In this document: positions 1 through 7,758 of the stretch, in pieces
Position numbering within the stretch: the stretch's first letter is position 1
Layout: every line of letters starts with the position of its first letter
NCBI RefSeq assembly: GCF_016918015.1
Contig: NZ_JAERMK010000012.1
Span: forward strand, 1-64,000
From: Glycomyces sp. YM15
GTDB taxonomy: Bacteria > Actinomycetota > Actinomycetes > Mycobacteriales > Micromonosporaceae
Direction: 5' to 3'
DNA: 64,000 nt
The notes under the pieces: model-generated
Databases searched by the model: none
What the model was told of the DNA's origin: nothing
Seen by the model: the letters and a program-made list of their open reading frames with translations, nothing else
Translations under genes and position numbers: made by a program

Positions 1-79
1 GCAGGAAAGCATGCCGCTCCGCGGTCAGCTTCCTCGGGCCCTGAGCTTTGGTCCGGTTCTGACGGATCTGGAAGTCCAT
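1..79 (-). CDS. Probable IS30-family transposase, 5' fragment cut by window edge
   Basis: Reading leftward from an ATG at 79 gives 26 codons that stay open to the window edge. The product begins MDFQIRQNRTKAQGPRKLT. From memory, this basic opening followed by GPRKL and a helical segment resembles the N-terminus of actinobacterial IS30-type transposases, just before the helix-turn-helix. Only the first residues are visible, so no DDE motif can be checked. The adjacent decayed transporter relic to the right fits an insertion site. The family call rests on recalled N-terminal similarity only; another DNA-binding protein is possible. Confidence 0.45.
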   Translation of the reverse strand, partial: MDFQIRQNRTKAQGPRKLTAERHAFL

Positions 80-216
80 CGCAATCCCTTGTAGATCAAG
101 GTGTTGCAACGACTCCTAGAACCCAAGACTGCCACCGGCCCTTTCGCGTGCCCGGCGCGCAGCATGCAAGCTGTTGACTGCACTTGCCAACATCTATTGG
201 CAGGTGTTGCACCACC

Positions 217-532
217 GCACTCGGCGACCTCCTCGTCATCCGCGTCCCCCTCGCCGGCGACATCACCGGACCGAAGCCGACGCCGCCCTGGCATACCTGC
301 GCGACGAAGCCCTCCCGAACGCCTTCGACGACACCGCGACCCGTATCGCCGTCACCTTCCGCTCCTGGGTCCTCCCGCTCGCCTCGATCGCCCTCAACCT
401 CCTGTCGATCGGCGCCGCCTGCCGCTGGCGATCCTCATCGACGCGACGCTCGTGCGCGGCGTGCTGCTCCCGGCGGCGCTGTCGCTCATCGGCGACCGCG
501 CCTGGGGCCGGCCCACTGCGACCGGGGGCTGA
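217..532 (+). pseudogene. Decayed MMPL/RND-type lipid transporter relic
   Basis: No single frame encodes a protein, but adjacent frames carry pieces of an MMPL transporter. One frame (about 273-419) reads VTFRSWVLPLASIALNLLSIGA, typical of a transmembrane segment in the second half of MMPL proteins. After a shift at about 419, another frame reads LAILIDATLVRGVLLPA and then LIGDRAWGRP. This is the hallmark of the last membrane helices and ends at a stop at 532. The intervening helices are missing, so there are deletions as well as frameshifts. A hairpin follows. The probable transposase at the left edge is the likely cause of the disruption. Confidence 0.6.
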
Positions 533-576
533 CCGGCGGCCCGCCGCCACCGCGCGGGCTGCGCCGGCGAGACGAC

Positions 577-613
577 CCCGGGGGGACGCGGCACACGGGC
601 GCGTCTCCCCGGG
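577..613 (+). terminator. Hairpin after MMPL relic
   Basis: Arms CCCGGGGGGACGCG (577-590) and CGCGTCTCCCCGGG (600-613) pair with one wobble around a 9-nt loop. There is no T-tract, as is common for actinobacterial terminators. It is probably the old terminator of the decayed transporter gene and separates it from the next gene. Confidence 0.45.
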
Positions 614-682
614 AGTGAGGACGGAGCGGCACCGGCCGTGTGCCGGACCCCGGTGCGAGACGGTGTCTGCTAGAAACCTCCC

Positions 683-1741
683 ATGGCTGAGAAACCCGGA
701 TTGCCCCTGCGCAGAAGTCTCGCGAACACCCCGCCGCTCACCGCAGGCGTCCTCTTCGGCGTAGGTCTGGCCGTCGCCACCGCCGCCGTGTGGGCCGTCC
801 AAGAGCTCGGCACCGTCATCATGGCACTCATCGTCGCCGCGTTCCTCGCGGTCGGCCTCGAGCGCATCGTCGGCGGCATGACCAATCGCGGCTTGCCCCG
901 CTGGCTCGCGATGACCCTCCTCTTCCTCGGCGTCGCCATCGTCTTCTGCGGCGGCATCGCCGCGATCATCCCCGCGATCGCCCGCGAGTCCGCCGAGTTC
1001 ATCGAGAAGGCGCCCACCTACTACCAGACCCTCATGGACAGCGCCCTCGCCGACCGCTTCGGCGGCGAGGACGGCCTGCTCAAACGCGCCGAAGGCGTGC
1101 TGACCGCCGAGAACATGACCAAGGTGTTCGGCGGCGTCGCCGGTGGCGTCGCCTCCTTCTTCGGCGGTCTGGTGTGGACGGTCACCACGATCCTGCTGAC
1201 CGTCTTCATCCTCGCCTCCTACGTCCAGCTCCGCAGAGGCATGGTCCGGCTCTTCGCCGCCTCCCAGCGCGAGCAGACCGACCGGATCATCGACGGCATC
1301 CTCCGCCAGATCGGCGCCTACCTCATCGGCGCGCTCGCCATCGGGGCGCTCGCCGGGATCTCGTCGTGGATCTTCATGGCCATCGCGGGCATCCCGTACG
1401 GCGCGCTGCTGGCGCTCCTGGTCGCACTGCTCGACCTCATCCCGCAGATCGGCGCCACCATCGGCGCCGTCGTCGTCACGCTCGTGGCACTCGCCGTCTC
1501 TCCCATGACGGCCGTGGCCTCGGCGATCTTCTTCATCGCCTACCAGCAACTGGAGAACTGGGTCATCTACCCGACCGTGATGCGCAGCGCCGTCAAGGTC
1601 TCGAACCTGGCGGCGATCGTCGCCGTGCTCGTCGGCGGCACCCTCTTCGGCGTCGTCGGCATCGTCCTGTCGGTGCCCGTCTACGCCGCGATCCGCTTGA
1701 TCGGCAAGGAGATCGTGATCCCGCGCCTCGACAACTCCTGA
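683..1741 (+). CDS. AI-2E family transporter (UPF0118 permease)
   Basis: This 352-residue integral membrane protein has the family layout: N-terminal hydrophobic segments (about residues 15-90), a soluble amphipathic stretch rich in charged residues (about 95-160), then repeated membrane segments to the C-terminus. The family signature region DLIPQIGATIGA is present near residue 250, followed by the usual AYQQLENWVIYP-type stretch. Members export small molecules such as AI-2 or act as Na+/H+ antiporters; the substrate here is unknown. The ATG at 683 has no strong ribosome site. A hairpin follows the stop. The gene looks monocistronic. Confidence 0.85.
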   Translation: MAEKPGLPLRRSLANTPPLTAGVLFGVGLAVATAAVWAVQELGTVIMALIVAAFLAVGLERIVGGMTNRGLPRWLAMTLLFLGVAIVFCGGIAAIIPAIARESAEFIEKAPTYYQTLMDSALADRFGGEDGLLKRAEGVLTAENMTKVFGGVAGGVASFFGGLVWTVTTILLTVFILASYVQLRRGMVRLFAASQREQTDRIIDGILRQIGAYLIGALAIGALAGISSWIFMAIAGIPYGALLALLVALLDLIPQIGATIGAVVVTLVALAVSPMTAVASAIFFIAYQQLENWVIYPTVMRSAVKVSNLAAIVAVLVGGTLFGVVGIVLSVPVYAAIRLIGKEIVIPRLDNS

Positions 1742-1754
1742 TCCCACCGGACAC

Positions 1755-1797
1755 GACGAGGCCGGAGGCGCCTACCCGCACCCGCCCCGGCCTCGTC
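1755..1797 (+). terminator. Terminator of AI-2E transporter
   Basis: Eleven-base perfect arms GACGAGGCCGG (1755-1765) and CCGGCCTCGTC (1787-1797) lie 14 nt after the stop codon, with a 21-nt loop. Confidence 0.55.
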
Positions 1798-2019
1798 TTC
1801 ACGTCCAGGACAGGCGGCTCATGCCGGTCCGCCCCCCTGCCCTCAGCGAACGCCCCCGAGCGCAAGGCCGAAGCGGCGGCTCGGCCCCACCCCGGGACCG
1901 TCCCGCCGGCCCGTTCGACGGCTCGAACGGAGAAGCGGCACGGGCACCGGCAATGCACCTAGACTTGAAGGACCAGCCCTCGGAAAGCACGAAGCCAAGC
2001 GTCGAATGCATCAGAGGAG

Positions 2020-2229
2020 ATGAGGACTGTGCGAGCGAAAGTGGGCGACCGACTGCGTTTCAGAGGACGCCAGGTCGGCATGAAAGAACACACCGCGGAG
2101 GTCGTAGCGGTACTCGGGGAAGACGGGCAGCCGCCCTACCGCGTACGCCACGACAACGGGCACGAAGCCGTCGTCGCCCCCGAATCGGATTGCGTCGTCG
2201 AACACCACGACGAGCGCGGCACCGGCTGA
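2020..2229 (+). CDS. DUF1918 domain protein
   Basis: A 69-residue protein with the DUF1918 pattern: an opening AKVGDRLRFRGRQVG, a central GEDGQPPYRVR and a closing GHEAVVAPESDCVV. This is a small SH3-like beta barrel common in actinobacteria; its function is not established. An AGAGG sequence precedes the ATG at 2020. A GTG at 2029, preceded by GGAGATGAGG, would be an equally good start and shorten it by three residues. It stands alone between the AI-2E transporter and the haemoglobin gene. Confidence 0.8.
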   Translation: MRTVRAKVGDRLRFRGRQVGMKEHTAEVVAVLGEDGQPPYRVRHDNGHEAVVAPESDCVVEHHDERGTG

Positions 2230-2355
2230 CCGCCGGCCGCAGCCGCGACACCCCGAGCGACCGCGCCGTCGCGGCCCCGTCGGCGGGACCGGCTACAGTC
2301 GAGGGACCGGAGCCCTTGGGCGCCAAGGGCTCCACCCGCGAAAGGACGCACCCCC

Positions 2356-2796
2356 ATGGCCGACGGCGAGACCACCGCGATCTTCGAGCAGATCGGCGGC
2401 GAAGCACTGGGCAAGACCGTCGAGGCCTTCTACGGATCGGTCCTCAAGGACCCGGTCCTCCAACCCCTGTTCGGCGCGGGTGCACCCCACCACGTCGACC
2501 ACCTCACCGCGTTCCTCGCCGAAGTCTTCGGCGGACCCACCCGCTACACCGACGACCTCGGCGGTTTCGACACGCTCCTCACCGCCCACCGCGGGCTCGC
2601 CATCACCGACGACCAGCGCGACCGGTTCATCGAACTCTTCGACCGCGCCGTCACCGAACACGGACCCGCCGACCCGAAGCTCCGGACCTCGCTCCACGAC
2701 TACATCGTCTTCGGCACCGAAGTCGCCCAAGTGAACTCGCACGCCGCAGGCGACGACGACCTGCACCCCTGCCAGGAGGTGCCGCGCTGGCCCTAG
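2356..2796 (+). CDS. Truncated haemoglobin (group II type)
   Basis: 146 residues, the usual length for a truncated 2-on-2 globin that binds haem and O2 or NO. Visible family features are the early helices with FYGSVLKDPVLQPLF, the FLAEVFGGPTRY segment, AHRGLAIT with the proximal-histidine region, and a C-terminal tail GTEVAQVNSHA followed by LHPCQEVPRW. That tail is typical of a group II subset in actinobacteria. It likely serves NO or peroxide detoxification or O2 handling in the cytoplasm. An AAAGGA ribosome site lies upstream of the ATG. The convergent exporter gene ends 10 bases after its stop. Confidence 0.88.
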   Translation: MADGETTAIFEQIGGEALGKTVEAFYGSVLKDPVLQPLFGAGAPHHVDHLTAFLAEVFGGPTRYTDDLGGFDTLLTAHRGLAITDDQRDRFIELFDRAVTEHGPADPKLRTSLHDYIVFGTEVAQVNSHAAGDDDLHPCQEVPRWP

Positions 2797-2805
2797 CGGC
2801 GGGCC

Positions 2806-3456
2806 TCAGCCCGTGGCGAGCTTGGCGGCGAAAGCGATCATCACGGCGCCTACGAAGCCGTTGCCCGCCGCGGCCAAGCGCCTGCGGCGCCGGAACGTCT
2901 GCGCCAGTCCGTCACCCGCGACGATGAGCGTCGACAGGTACACCATCGAGCAAGCCTGCAGGATCACGAACAGCACCCCGTAACTGAGCACCGGCCACGC
3001 ATAACCCGGATCCACGAACTGCACGAAGAACGCCACGAAGAACAAGATGGCCTTCGGGTTCAGCAGACTCGCGATCAACGCGCGCATGAACGGCCGCTCA
3101 CCCGCCTTCTCCGCCTCCACGGCCCGCACCGCCGACGGCTCGCCGCGACGCGCCGACCGCCAGGTCCGCACCCCGCCGCGGATCAGCCCGAACGCGAGGA
3201 ACGCCAGATACGCGACACCCGCCCACCGCACCAGGTTGTACAGCACCGGCGACGCAGCGAACATCGACGCGAGACCGGCGGCCGAGGCCACCATCAGCAC
3301 CGAGTCGCCGAGGAACACCCCCGCCGCCGCCTGGAACCCGGCCCGCCGCCCCTTCCGCGACGCCACCGACAGCACATACAGCGAGTTCGGCCCCGGCAGC
3401 AGGATGATGAGCACGGTGGCCACGACATAAGTCCACAGGTCGACGGTGCCGAACAC
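2806..3456 (-). CDS. leuE: LysE/RhtB-family amino acid exporter, LeuE-like
   Basis: 216 residues with about six membrane segments. It follows Escherichia coli LeuE closely in landmark motifs: LPGPNSLYVLSVAS near residue 20, GVFLGDSVLM near 46, LNPKAILFFVAFFVQF near 135, and an end of GNGFVGAVMIAFAAKLA. The family exports leucine and related amino acids across the cytoplasmic membrane. The GTG start at 3456 has a GAGAGGA ribosome site. The exact substrate is inferred from similarity only. It is probably transcribed alone. Confidence 0.85.
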   Translation of the reverse strand: MFGTVDLWTYVVATVLIILLPGPNSLYVLSVASRKGRRAGFQAAAGVFLGDSVLMVASAAGLASMFAASPVLYNLVRWAGVAYLAFLAFGLIRGGVRTWRSARRGEPSAVRAVEAEKAGERPFMRALIASLLNPKAILFFVAFFVQFVDPGYAWPVLSYGVLFVILQACSMVYLSTLIVAGDGLAQTFRRRRRLAAAGNGFVGAVMIAFAAKLATG

Positions 3457-3547
3457 GGGCGGTTCCTCTCAGAGGCCTGACAGCGGGGCAAGGAGCGTGA
3501 AACCCCGCCAGTCTATGACCGCCCGAACCGCACCGGCAACCGCGATC

Positions 3548-4228
3548 TCACCCACCGCCGGCCCGCCGCTGCCGCACCATGCCGCGCAACAGCTCCTTCG
3601 GCCCCGGCGCGGGCGGGAGCGGCTCGGACCCGCTCTCCGAGAACGCCCGCAGCATCTGGCCGACCAGCCGCTTCGACGCCGCCGGCCCCGCATCCCCCAC
3701 GGCCCCCAACACGCCCGCATTGGCCATCAGCAGGATCGGCAGGTCTTCAGGGGAGAAGTCCTCCCGCAGCCGGCCCTCCCGCTTCGCCCGGCCGATCAGC
3801 TCCGTGAACGCCTCGAACGCCTCCTGGCGCTGGCGTTCGAGCACCTTCGCCGTGCCGTAGTTCATGGTGAGGACCTCCGCGAACCCGCGGTTGACCGCCT
3901 GCAGCGCGCACACGGTCTCGACATAGCCCCGGAAGCCCTCCCAGGCGCTGTCCTCGTCCCGGGCCGCCACCGCGGCGTCCCGGTTGCGGCGCATGGGCTC
4001 CTCGAACACCGCCGCGATCAGCTCCATGCGGGTGGGGAACCGCCGGAAGAGCGTCGCGATGCCGACCCCGGCCGCGCGGGCGATGCTCGCCATCGACGCG
4101 CCGAGCCCTTCGCGCCGGTAGACATTCCGAGCCGCCTCGATGATCCGGTCGCGGTTCTGCTCGGCGTCGCTGCGAAGCCGCCGGGCGCGCTTGCACATGC
4201 CGCTCTCAGAGCTCGGTTCCATGCGCAC
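3548..4228 (-). CDS. TetR-family transcriptional repressor
   Basis: 226 residues. The N-terminal DNA-binding region (about residues 24-70) reads RDRIIEAARNVYRREGLGAS, then MASIARAAGVGIATLFRRFP, a classic TetR helix-turn-helix. The remainder is a helical ligand-binding domain of the type with GFAEVLTMNYG and LMANAGVLGAV. Starts at the ATG at 4222 or inside (MCKRAR) are possible. It is divergent from the DoxX gene, and the 120-bp gap holds two inverted copies of a long sequence motif. The likely job is autorepression and repression of the DoxX gene; the ligand is unknown. Confidence 0.88.
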   Translation of the reverse strand: MRMEPSSESGMCKRARRLRSDAEQNRDRIIEAARNVYRREGLGASMASIARAAGVGIATLFRRFPTRMELIAAVFEEPMRRNRDAAVAARDEDSAWEGFRGYVETVCALQAVNRGFAEVLTMNYGTAKVLERQRQEAFEAFTELIGRAKREGRLREDFSPEDLPILLMANAGVLGAVGDAGPAASKRLVGQMLRAFSESGSEPLPPAPGPKELLRGMVRQRRAGGG

Positions 4229-4237
4229 ATCCTAACC

Positions 4238-4304
4238 AAGTGGAATGACCTATCCGCTTGTGTTGTTACACTGGCCGACGTTTAACGGATAGGTCGCTCC
4301 ACTT
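4238..4304. promoter_or_regulatory. Paired inverted operators between TetR and DoxX genes
   Basis: AAGTGGAATGACCTATCCG at 4238-4256 is repeated in inverted orientation as CGGATAGGTCGCTCCACTT at 4286-4304, matching at 17 of 19 positions. The left copy is itself close to palindromic when extended to CTT at 4259. The region is AT-richer than its surroundings and lies just upstream of both divergent genes. This is the expected arrangement for binding by the adjacent TetR protein. Confidence 0.7.
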
Positions 4305-4348
4305 ACCGGAGCGGCCCGAACCACCCGCCTCTCAAGGAGACCTCCCGC

Positions 4349-4720
4349 ATGAACGTGTTCCTCTGGATTCTGCAAGGCCTGCTCGCCGCCGCCTTCCTCG
4401 CCGCCGGCACGATGAAGGCCACCCAGCCCAAGGAGAAGCTCGCCCCGAACCTCACCTGGGTGAACGACTTCTCCGCAGGGACGGTCAAGCTCATCGGCGC
4501 CTCGCAGATCGCCGGCGCGCTCGGCCTCGTCCTGCCCGCGCTCACCGGCATCGCGGTGACCCTCACCCCGCTCGCCGCCGTCGGCCTCGGACTCATCATG
4601 GTGTTCGCCGCGATCTACCACATCCGCAAGGGCGAGTACTCGAGCATCGTGGTCAACGCCGTCATCCTGCTCATCGCGGCGGTCATCGTCTGGGGCCGGT
4701 TCGGGCCCTACTCGTTCTAG
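4349..4720 (+). CDS. DoxX family membrane protein
   Basis: 123 residues with four predicted membrane segments (about 2-20, 48-66, 68-87 and 99-117). The DoxX-like opening is LLAAAFLAAGTMKATQPKEKL, followed by a short soluble stretch and the GASQIAGALGLVLPALTG segment. DoxX proteins are small membrane oxidoreductase-associated proteins linked to redox or thiol stress in mycobacteria; the precise role here is unknown. The start ATG has an AAGGAGA ribosome site. It faces a TetR gene across shared operators, so it is probably induced by a TetR ligand. Confidence 0.85.
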   Translation: MNVFLWILQGLLAAAFLAAGTMKATQPKEKLAPNLTWVNDFSAGTVKLIGASQIAGALGLVLPALTGIAVTLTPLAAVGLGLIMVFAAIYHIRKGEYSSIVVNAVILLIAAVIVWGRFGPYSF

Positions 4721-4726
4721 CCGAAC

Positions 4727-4753
4727 CGGCGGCGCGCCCCGGGCCCGCCGCCG
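4727..4753. terminator. Convergent hairpin after DoxX and GlxA-type regulator
   Basis: CGGCGGCG (4727-4734) pairs with CGCCGCCG (4746-4753). It sits between two convergent stop codons, so it could serve both genes. Confidence 0.4.
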
Positions 4754-4754
4754 T

Positions 4755-5684
4755 TCACCTCCTCGCGCCGGCCCGCAGCCGCCTGAGCATCCTCGCGTCC
4801 GCGAAGCCGACCGCCCGCGCCGCCGCGTCGACCGTCGCGCCCTGGCCGATCAGGTGCTCGGCGCGCTCGAGCCGCAGCACCGACTGGTACTGCAGCGGCG
4901 ACATGCCCGTCGCCTCCGCGAACCGCCGCGTGAGCGTCCGCTGCGAGACCCCCGACTCGGCCGCGAGATCGGGGAGCCGCAGGGGTTCCGCGAACCGGGC
5001 CTCGATGCGGTCCTGGACCCGGTGCACCGCATCCGAGAGGTGCGAGCGGTGCCGCAGCATCGCACTCGCCTGCGGTTCGTCGCCGTTGCGGCGCGCGAAC
5101 ACCACCATCTCGCGCGCCACCCGCCCCGCCACGGCGGGCCCGTGACGCACCGCCACCAGATGCAGCGCCAGGTCGATGCCGCTCGCGATCCCCGCGGAGG
5201 TCACCACGCGGTCGTCCTCCGTAAACAGGACGTCACGTATTACTGCAGCGTCAGGGAAACGCCTCGCCAACTCCTCCTGCAGGTCGTGGTGCGTCGTGCA
5301 CCGGCGCCCGTCGAGCAGCCCCGCCTGTCCGAGCGCGAACGCGCCCGAGCAGACGCTCGCGACCGTGCCGCCGCGGCGATGATGCTCGAACAGGTGCTCC
5401 GCCTGCGACGCGGAGAGCCGCGGCGCGCCGGCGGTCCCAGGGGAGCGCCAGCCCGGCACCAGGACCAGATCCGCGGGGCCGAGTTCGGGCCACGCCGTCT
5501 CCGCCCGCACCGGAAGCCCTTGGGCCGTAGGCACCTCCGGCGACGCCGCGACGTACCGCAGCCGATATGCCGAGGATCCGCCCGCCTCGGTCAGCACGTC
5601 CTCCGCGGTCGAGAAGACCTGCGCCGCGCCCGCCAGATCGAGCAGGTGCAGCTTCGGCACCAGCAGGAACACCACCTCGGACAC
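4755..5684 (-). CDS. GlxA-family regulator (DJ-1/PfpI domain + AraC helix-turn-helix)
   Basis: The N-terminal half is a DJ-1/PfpI-like sensor domain with the nucleophile-elbow region ASVCSGAFALGQAG and CTTHHDLQEELARRFP. The C-terminal 90 residues form an AraC-type DNA-binding domain (LAAESGVSQRTLTRRFAEAT, then MSPLQYQSVLRLERA). I chose the GTG at 5684, where VSEVVFLLVPKLHLLDLAG begins, because AAGGGGGT lies just upstream; the frame stays open to 5717. It is 20 bases behind a cysteine hydrolase in an apparent two-gene operon, a frequent pairing. It is likely an activator of that or linked catabolic genes. Confidence 0.87.
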   Translation of the reverse strand: MSEVVFLLVPKLHLLDLAGAAQVFSTAEDVLTEAGGSSAYRLRYVAASPEVPTAQGLPVRAETAWPELGPADLVLVPGWRSPGTAGAPRLSASQAEHLFEHHRRGGTVASVCSGAFALGQAGLLDGRRCTTHHDLQEELARRFPDAAVIRDVLFTEDDRVVTSAGIASGIDLALHLVAVRHGPAVAGRVAREMVVFARRNGDEPQASAMLRHRSHLSDAVHRVQDRIEARFAEPLRLPDLAAESGVSQRTLTRRFAEATGMSPLQYQSVLRLERAEHLIGQGATVDAAARAVGFADARMLRRLRAGARR

Positions 5685-5703
5685 GGCACCCCCTTCGCTC
5701 ACC

Positions 5704-6309
5704 TCACCCGGAAGCACGATCCTGCCACTCGCGCACCAGCGCGTCCACTCGCGTCACCGTCGCGAAACGGCCCGCCAGCGCGTACTCGGTCCGCTCGATG
5801 ATCGCGTCCGTCCCGAGCGTGCGCGGATCCGCGAGGATCTCCTCCAGGCTCCGGCCCTGTGGCGCGTCGCGGTGCTCGATCGGGTTCGTCGAGGTGGCGT
5901 CCGTGACGAACACGGTCCGGTATCCCAGGTCCGAGGCGACCCGCGCGGTCGTCTCGCAGCACTGCTCGGTGCGGATGCCGGTCACCGCGACCTCGCCGAC
6001 GTCATGCTGCACCAGCAGCTGCTGCGCGTTCGTCGTGGTGAACGGGTTGTGCGAGGTCTTGAACAGCTCCGGTTCGCCCGCAAGGGGTTTGAGCCCGGGC
6101 AGGTACTCGATGAAGCCGCGCGCCGGGTCGAACACGGTGCCGGTGCCCGGTTCGATGTGGCGTACCCACACCACCAGGTCGCCGTTGTCGCGGGCGGTCT
6201 CGACGAGCGGATTGACCGACGCGGCGAGGTCGGGGTTCGACATGGCTGTCCACATGGGGCGCCGGCGGAAGGATTCCTGGGCGTCGACGACGAAGAGTGC
6301 GGTTCTCAT
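5704..6309 (-). CDS. Isochorismatase-like cysteine hydrolase
   Basis: 201 residues. The cysteine-hydrolase triad is visible: Asp9 in ALFVVDAQESF, Lys84 in ELFKTSHNPF and Cys117 in TGIRTEQCCETTAR. Relatives hydrolyse isochorismate, nicotinamide or N-carbamoyl compounds; the substrate cannot be told from sequence. I chose the ATG at 6309 because the core beta strand begins there, although the frame is open to 6456. The gene is followed after 20 bases by the GlxA-family regulator on the same strand, which suggests co-transcription. Confidence 0.85.
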   Translation of the reverse strand: MRTALFVVDAQESFRRRPMWTAMSNPDLAASVNPLVETARDNGDLVVWVRHIEPGTGTVFDPARGFIEYLPGLKPLAGEPELFKTSHNPFTTTNAQQLLVQHDVGEVAVTGIRTEQCCETTARVASDLGYRTVFVTDATSTNPIEHRDAPQGRSLEEILADPRTLGTDAIIERTEYALAGRFATVTRVDALVREWQDRASG

Positions 6310-6477
6310 GCGGTCAATGCTCGCGCCCGCGAGGCCCATGCGGCCAGACACGATCGCGCCGTGCAGCGGAACGATCTGGTCAGTGAAGAAGCCGTGCCGC
6401 CCGATCCTCTCCAGCCCGGTCTCGACCCCGTCGGACTGCATCGGATCGGACGGCACGGCCGTCCATTGAGGGGTTGG

Positions 6478-7623
6478 CTACAGGCTGCCCAGAGTCCGAA
6501 GCCCGGGGAGCGCCTTGCCGTCGAAGTCGAACAGGGCCTGGTTCTCCCAGCCGTTGCCGCTGGCGGGGTCGGCCGGGTCCCAGCCGGCGCCCGCGACGCC
6601 CGTCCAGGTGGCCTCCCACCAGAACAGGCCCTTGCCGAGCCCGTTCGGCACGGCCTTGACGACGTCGGCGATCGCCTCGATCCAGTACGACTGGTTCTCG
6701 GGGCTCGACGGGAAGCCCGCCACCGGCTCGGGGTCGGTCACGATGTTCGCGAACCCGTCCGAGTCCCCGGTCGTGAACGGGTACGCGGTCTCGACCACGT
6801 ACAGCGGCTTGCCGTATCGGGTCGCGAGGTCGTTCAGGTTCGCGGCCAGCCCGGACAGCTCGCCGTGCCAGTACGGGTAGAACGACGCGCCGATCGCGTG
6901 GAACGGCACGCCGTTCGCCACCGCGTTGTCGAAGAACCACTGGAACGCGCCGCTGTTGCCGCCCTCGGCGAGGTGCAGGATGGTCTGCGCCTTCGGAAGG
7001 ACGTCCGCGACCGCGTCGCATCCGGCGGTCAGGAGCTCGGCCATCTGCTCGAGCTGGTCCCAGCGGCCGTCGGGCCAGATGAGCCCGCCGTTGGTCTCGT
7101 TGCCGACCTGCACGAGGCCCGGCTTGACGCCGGCGTCCTTGAGCGCGCCGAGCACGTCGGCGGTGTGCTCGTACACGGCGGTCTTCAGGTCGGCGAAGCT
7201 CATCGCGGTCCACGCCGCGGGCTTGTACTGCTTGCCCGGGTCGGCCCACGTGTCCGAGTAGTGGAAGTCGACGAGGAGGTCCATCCCGGCCCGCTTGGCG
7301 CGCTTGCCGAGTTCGACCACCTGGGTCTTGGTGTTGTAGCCGTCGGCGGGGTCGACCCACACCTTGGCGCGGATGCAGTCGATACCGTTCTCGGCGAGGA
7401 TCTTCACGGCGTCGCCGCGGCGGCCGTCGGCGCGGCGGTAGACCGCGCCGAAGTCCTCGTTCTTGATGAGGCCGGAGATGTCGGCGCCGCGGACGAAGCC
7501 GCGCTTCGAGTGCCGGCGGGCATCGTCGCCGAGCGTTTCGGCGAGGGCGGGGGTAGCGGCGGCGGCCGCACCGAGGCCGAGGACGCCGGCCCCGGCGGCG
7601 GTGAGGGCGGTTCTGCGCTTCAT
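6478..7623 (-). CDS. Secreted arabinogalactan endo-beta-1,4-galactanase, GH53 (copy A)
   Basis: 381 residues. The N-terminus MKRRTALTAAGAGVLGLG, then A-rich sequence ending ATPALA, is a Tat-like signal peptide with a cleavage site near 28. The mature part is a single GH53 (beta/alpha)8 barrel: FVRGADISGL, LVDFHYSDTWADPG, acid/base Glu176 in VQVGNE, YPYWHGELSGL and nucleophile Glu278 in YVVETAYPF. There is no carbohydrate-binding module. The enzyme cuts beta-1,4-galactan chains outside the cell. It is separated from copy B by a terminator and a seven-unit GAGGGATC repeat, so it probably has its own promoter. No clear ribosome site precedes the ATG. Confidence 0.92.
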   Translation of the reverse strand: MKRRTALTAAGAGVLGLGAAAAATPALAETLGDDARRHSKRGFVRGADISGLIKNEDFGAVYRRADGRRGDAVKILAENGIDCIRAKVWVDPADGYNTKTQVVELGKRAKRAGMDLLVDFHYSDTWADPGKQYKPAAWTAMSFADLKTAVYEHTADVLGALKDAGVKPGLVQVGNETNGGLIWPDGRWDQLEQMAELLTAGCDAVADVLPKAQTILHLAEGGNSGAFQWFFDNAVANGVPFHAIGASFYPYWHGELSGLAANLNDLATRYGKPLYVVETAYPFTTGDSDGFANIVTDPEPVAGFPSSPENQSYWIEAIADVVKAVPNGLGKGLFWWEATWTGVAGAGWDPADPASGNGWENQALFDFDGKALPGLRTLGSL

Positions 7624-7642
7624 GAATTCGGTTCCAATCGTC

Positions 7643-7702
7643 GAGGGATCGAGGGATCGAGGGATCGAGGGATCGAGGGATCGAGGGATCGAGGGATCGA
7701 GG
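7643..7702. repeat. Tandem GAGGGATC repeat, seven perfect units
   Basis: Seven exact 8-bp units run from 7643 to 7698, followed by a partial GAGG. The array lies 20-75 bases upstream of the start of GH53 copy A, between it and the terminator of copy B. A unit length of 8 in non-coding DNA suggests slippage-prone DNA. Each unit contains GATC. Confidence 0.95.
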
Positions 7703-7707
7703 AGTGG

Positions 7708-7743
7708 GGTCCGGGCCCGCGAAGTGCGCCGCGGGCCCGGACC
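7708..7743 (-). terminator. Terminator of GH53 copy B
   Basis: Perfect 14-bp arms GGTCCGGGCCCGCG (7708-7721) and CGCGGGCCCGGACC (7730-7743) with an 8-nt loop, located 16 bases downstream of the stop of the leftward gene. Confidence 0.65.
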
Positions 7744-7758
7744 GCCGGGGGGTCGGGT

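Noticed and set aside
263-1747. A 494-codon leftward frame over the AI-2E transporter
   Set aside because: Asp/Gly/His-rich with no fold features; the opposite strand has a clear membrane protein.
6310-6456. N-terminal extension of the cysteine hydrolase to 6456
   Set aside because: Family members start at the beta strand ALFVVDAQ; the extra 49 residues have no conservation I recognise.
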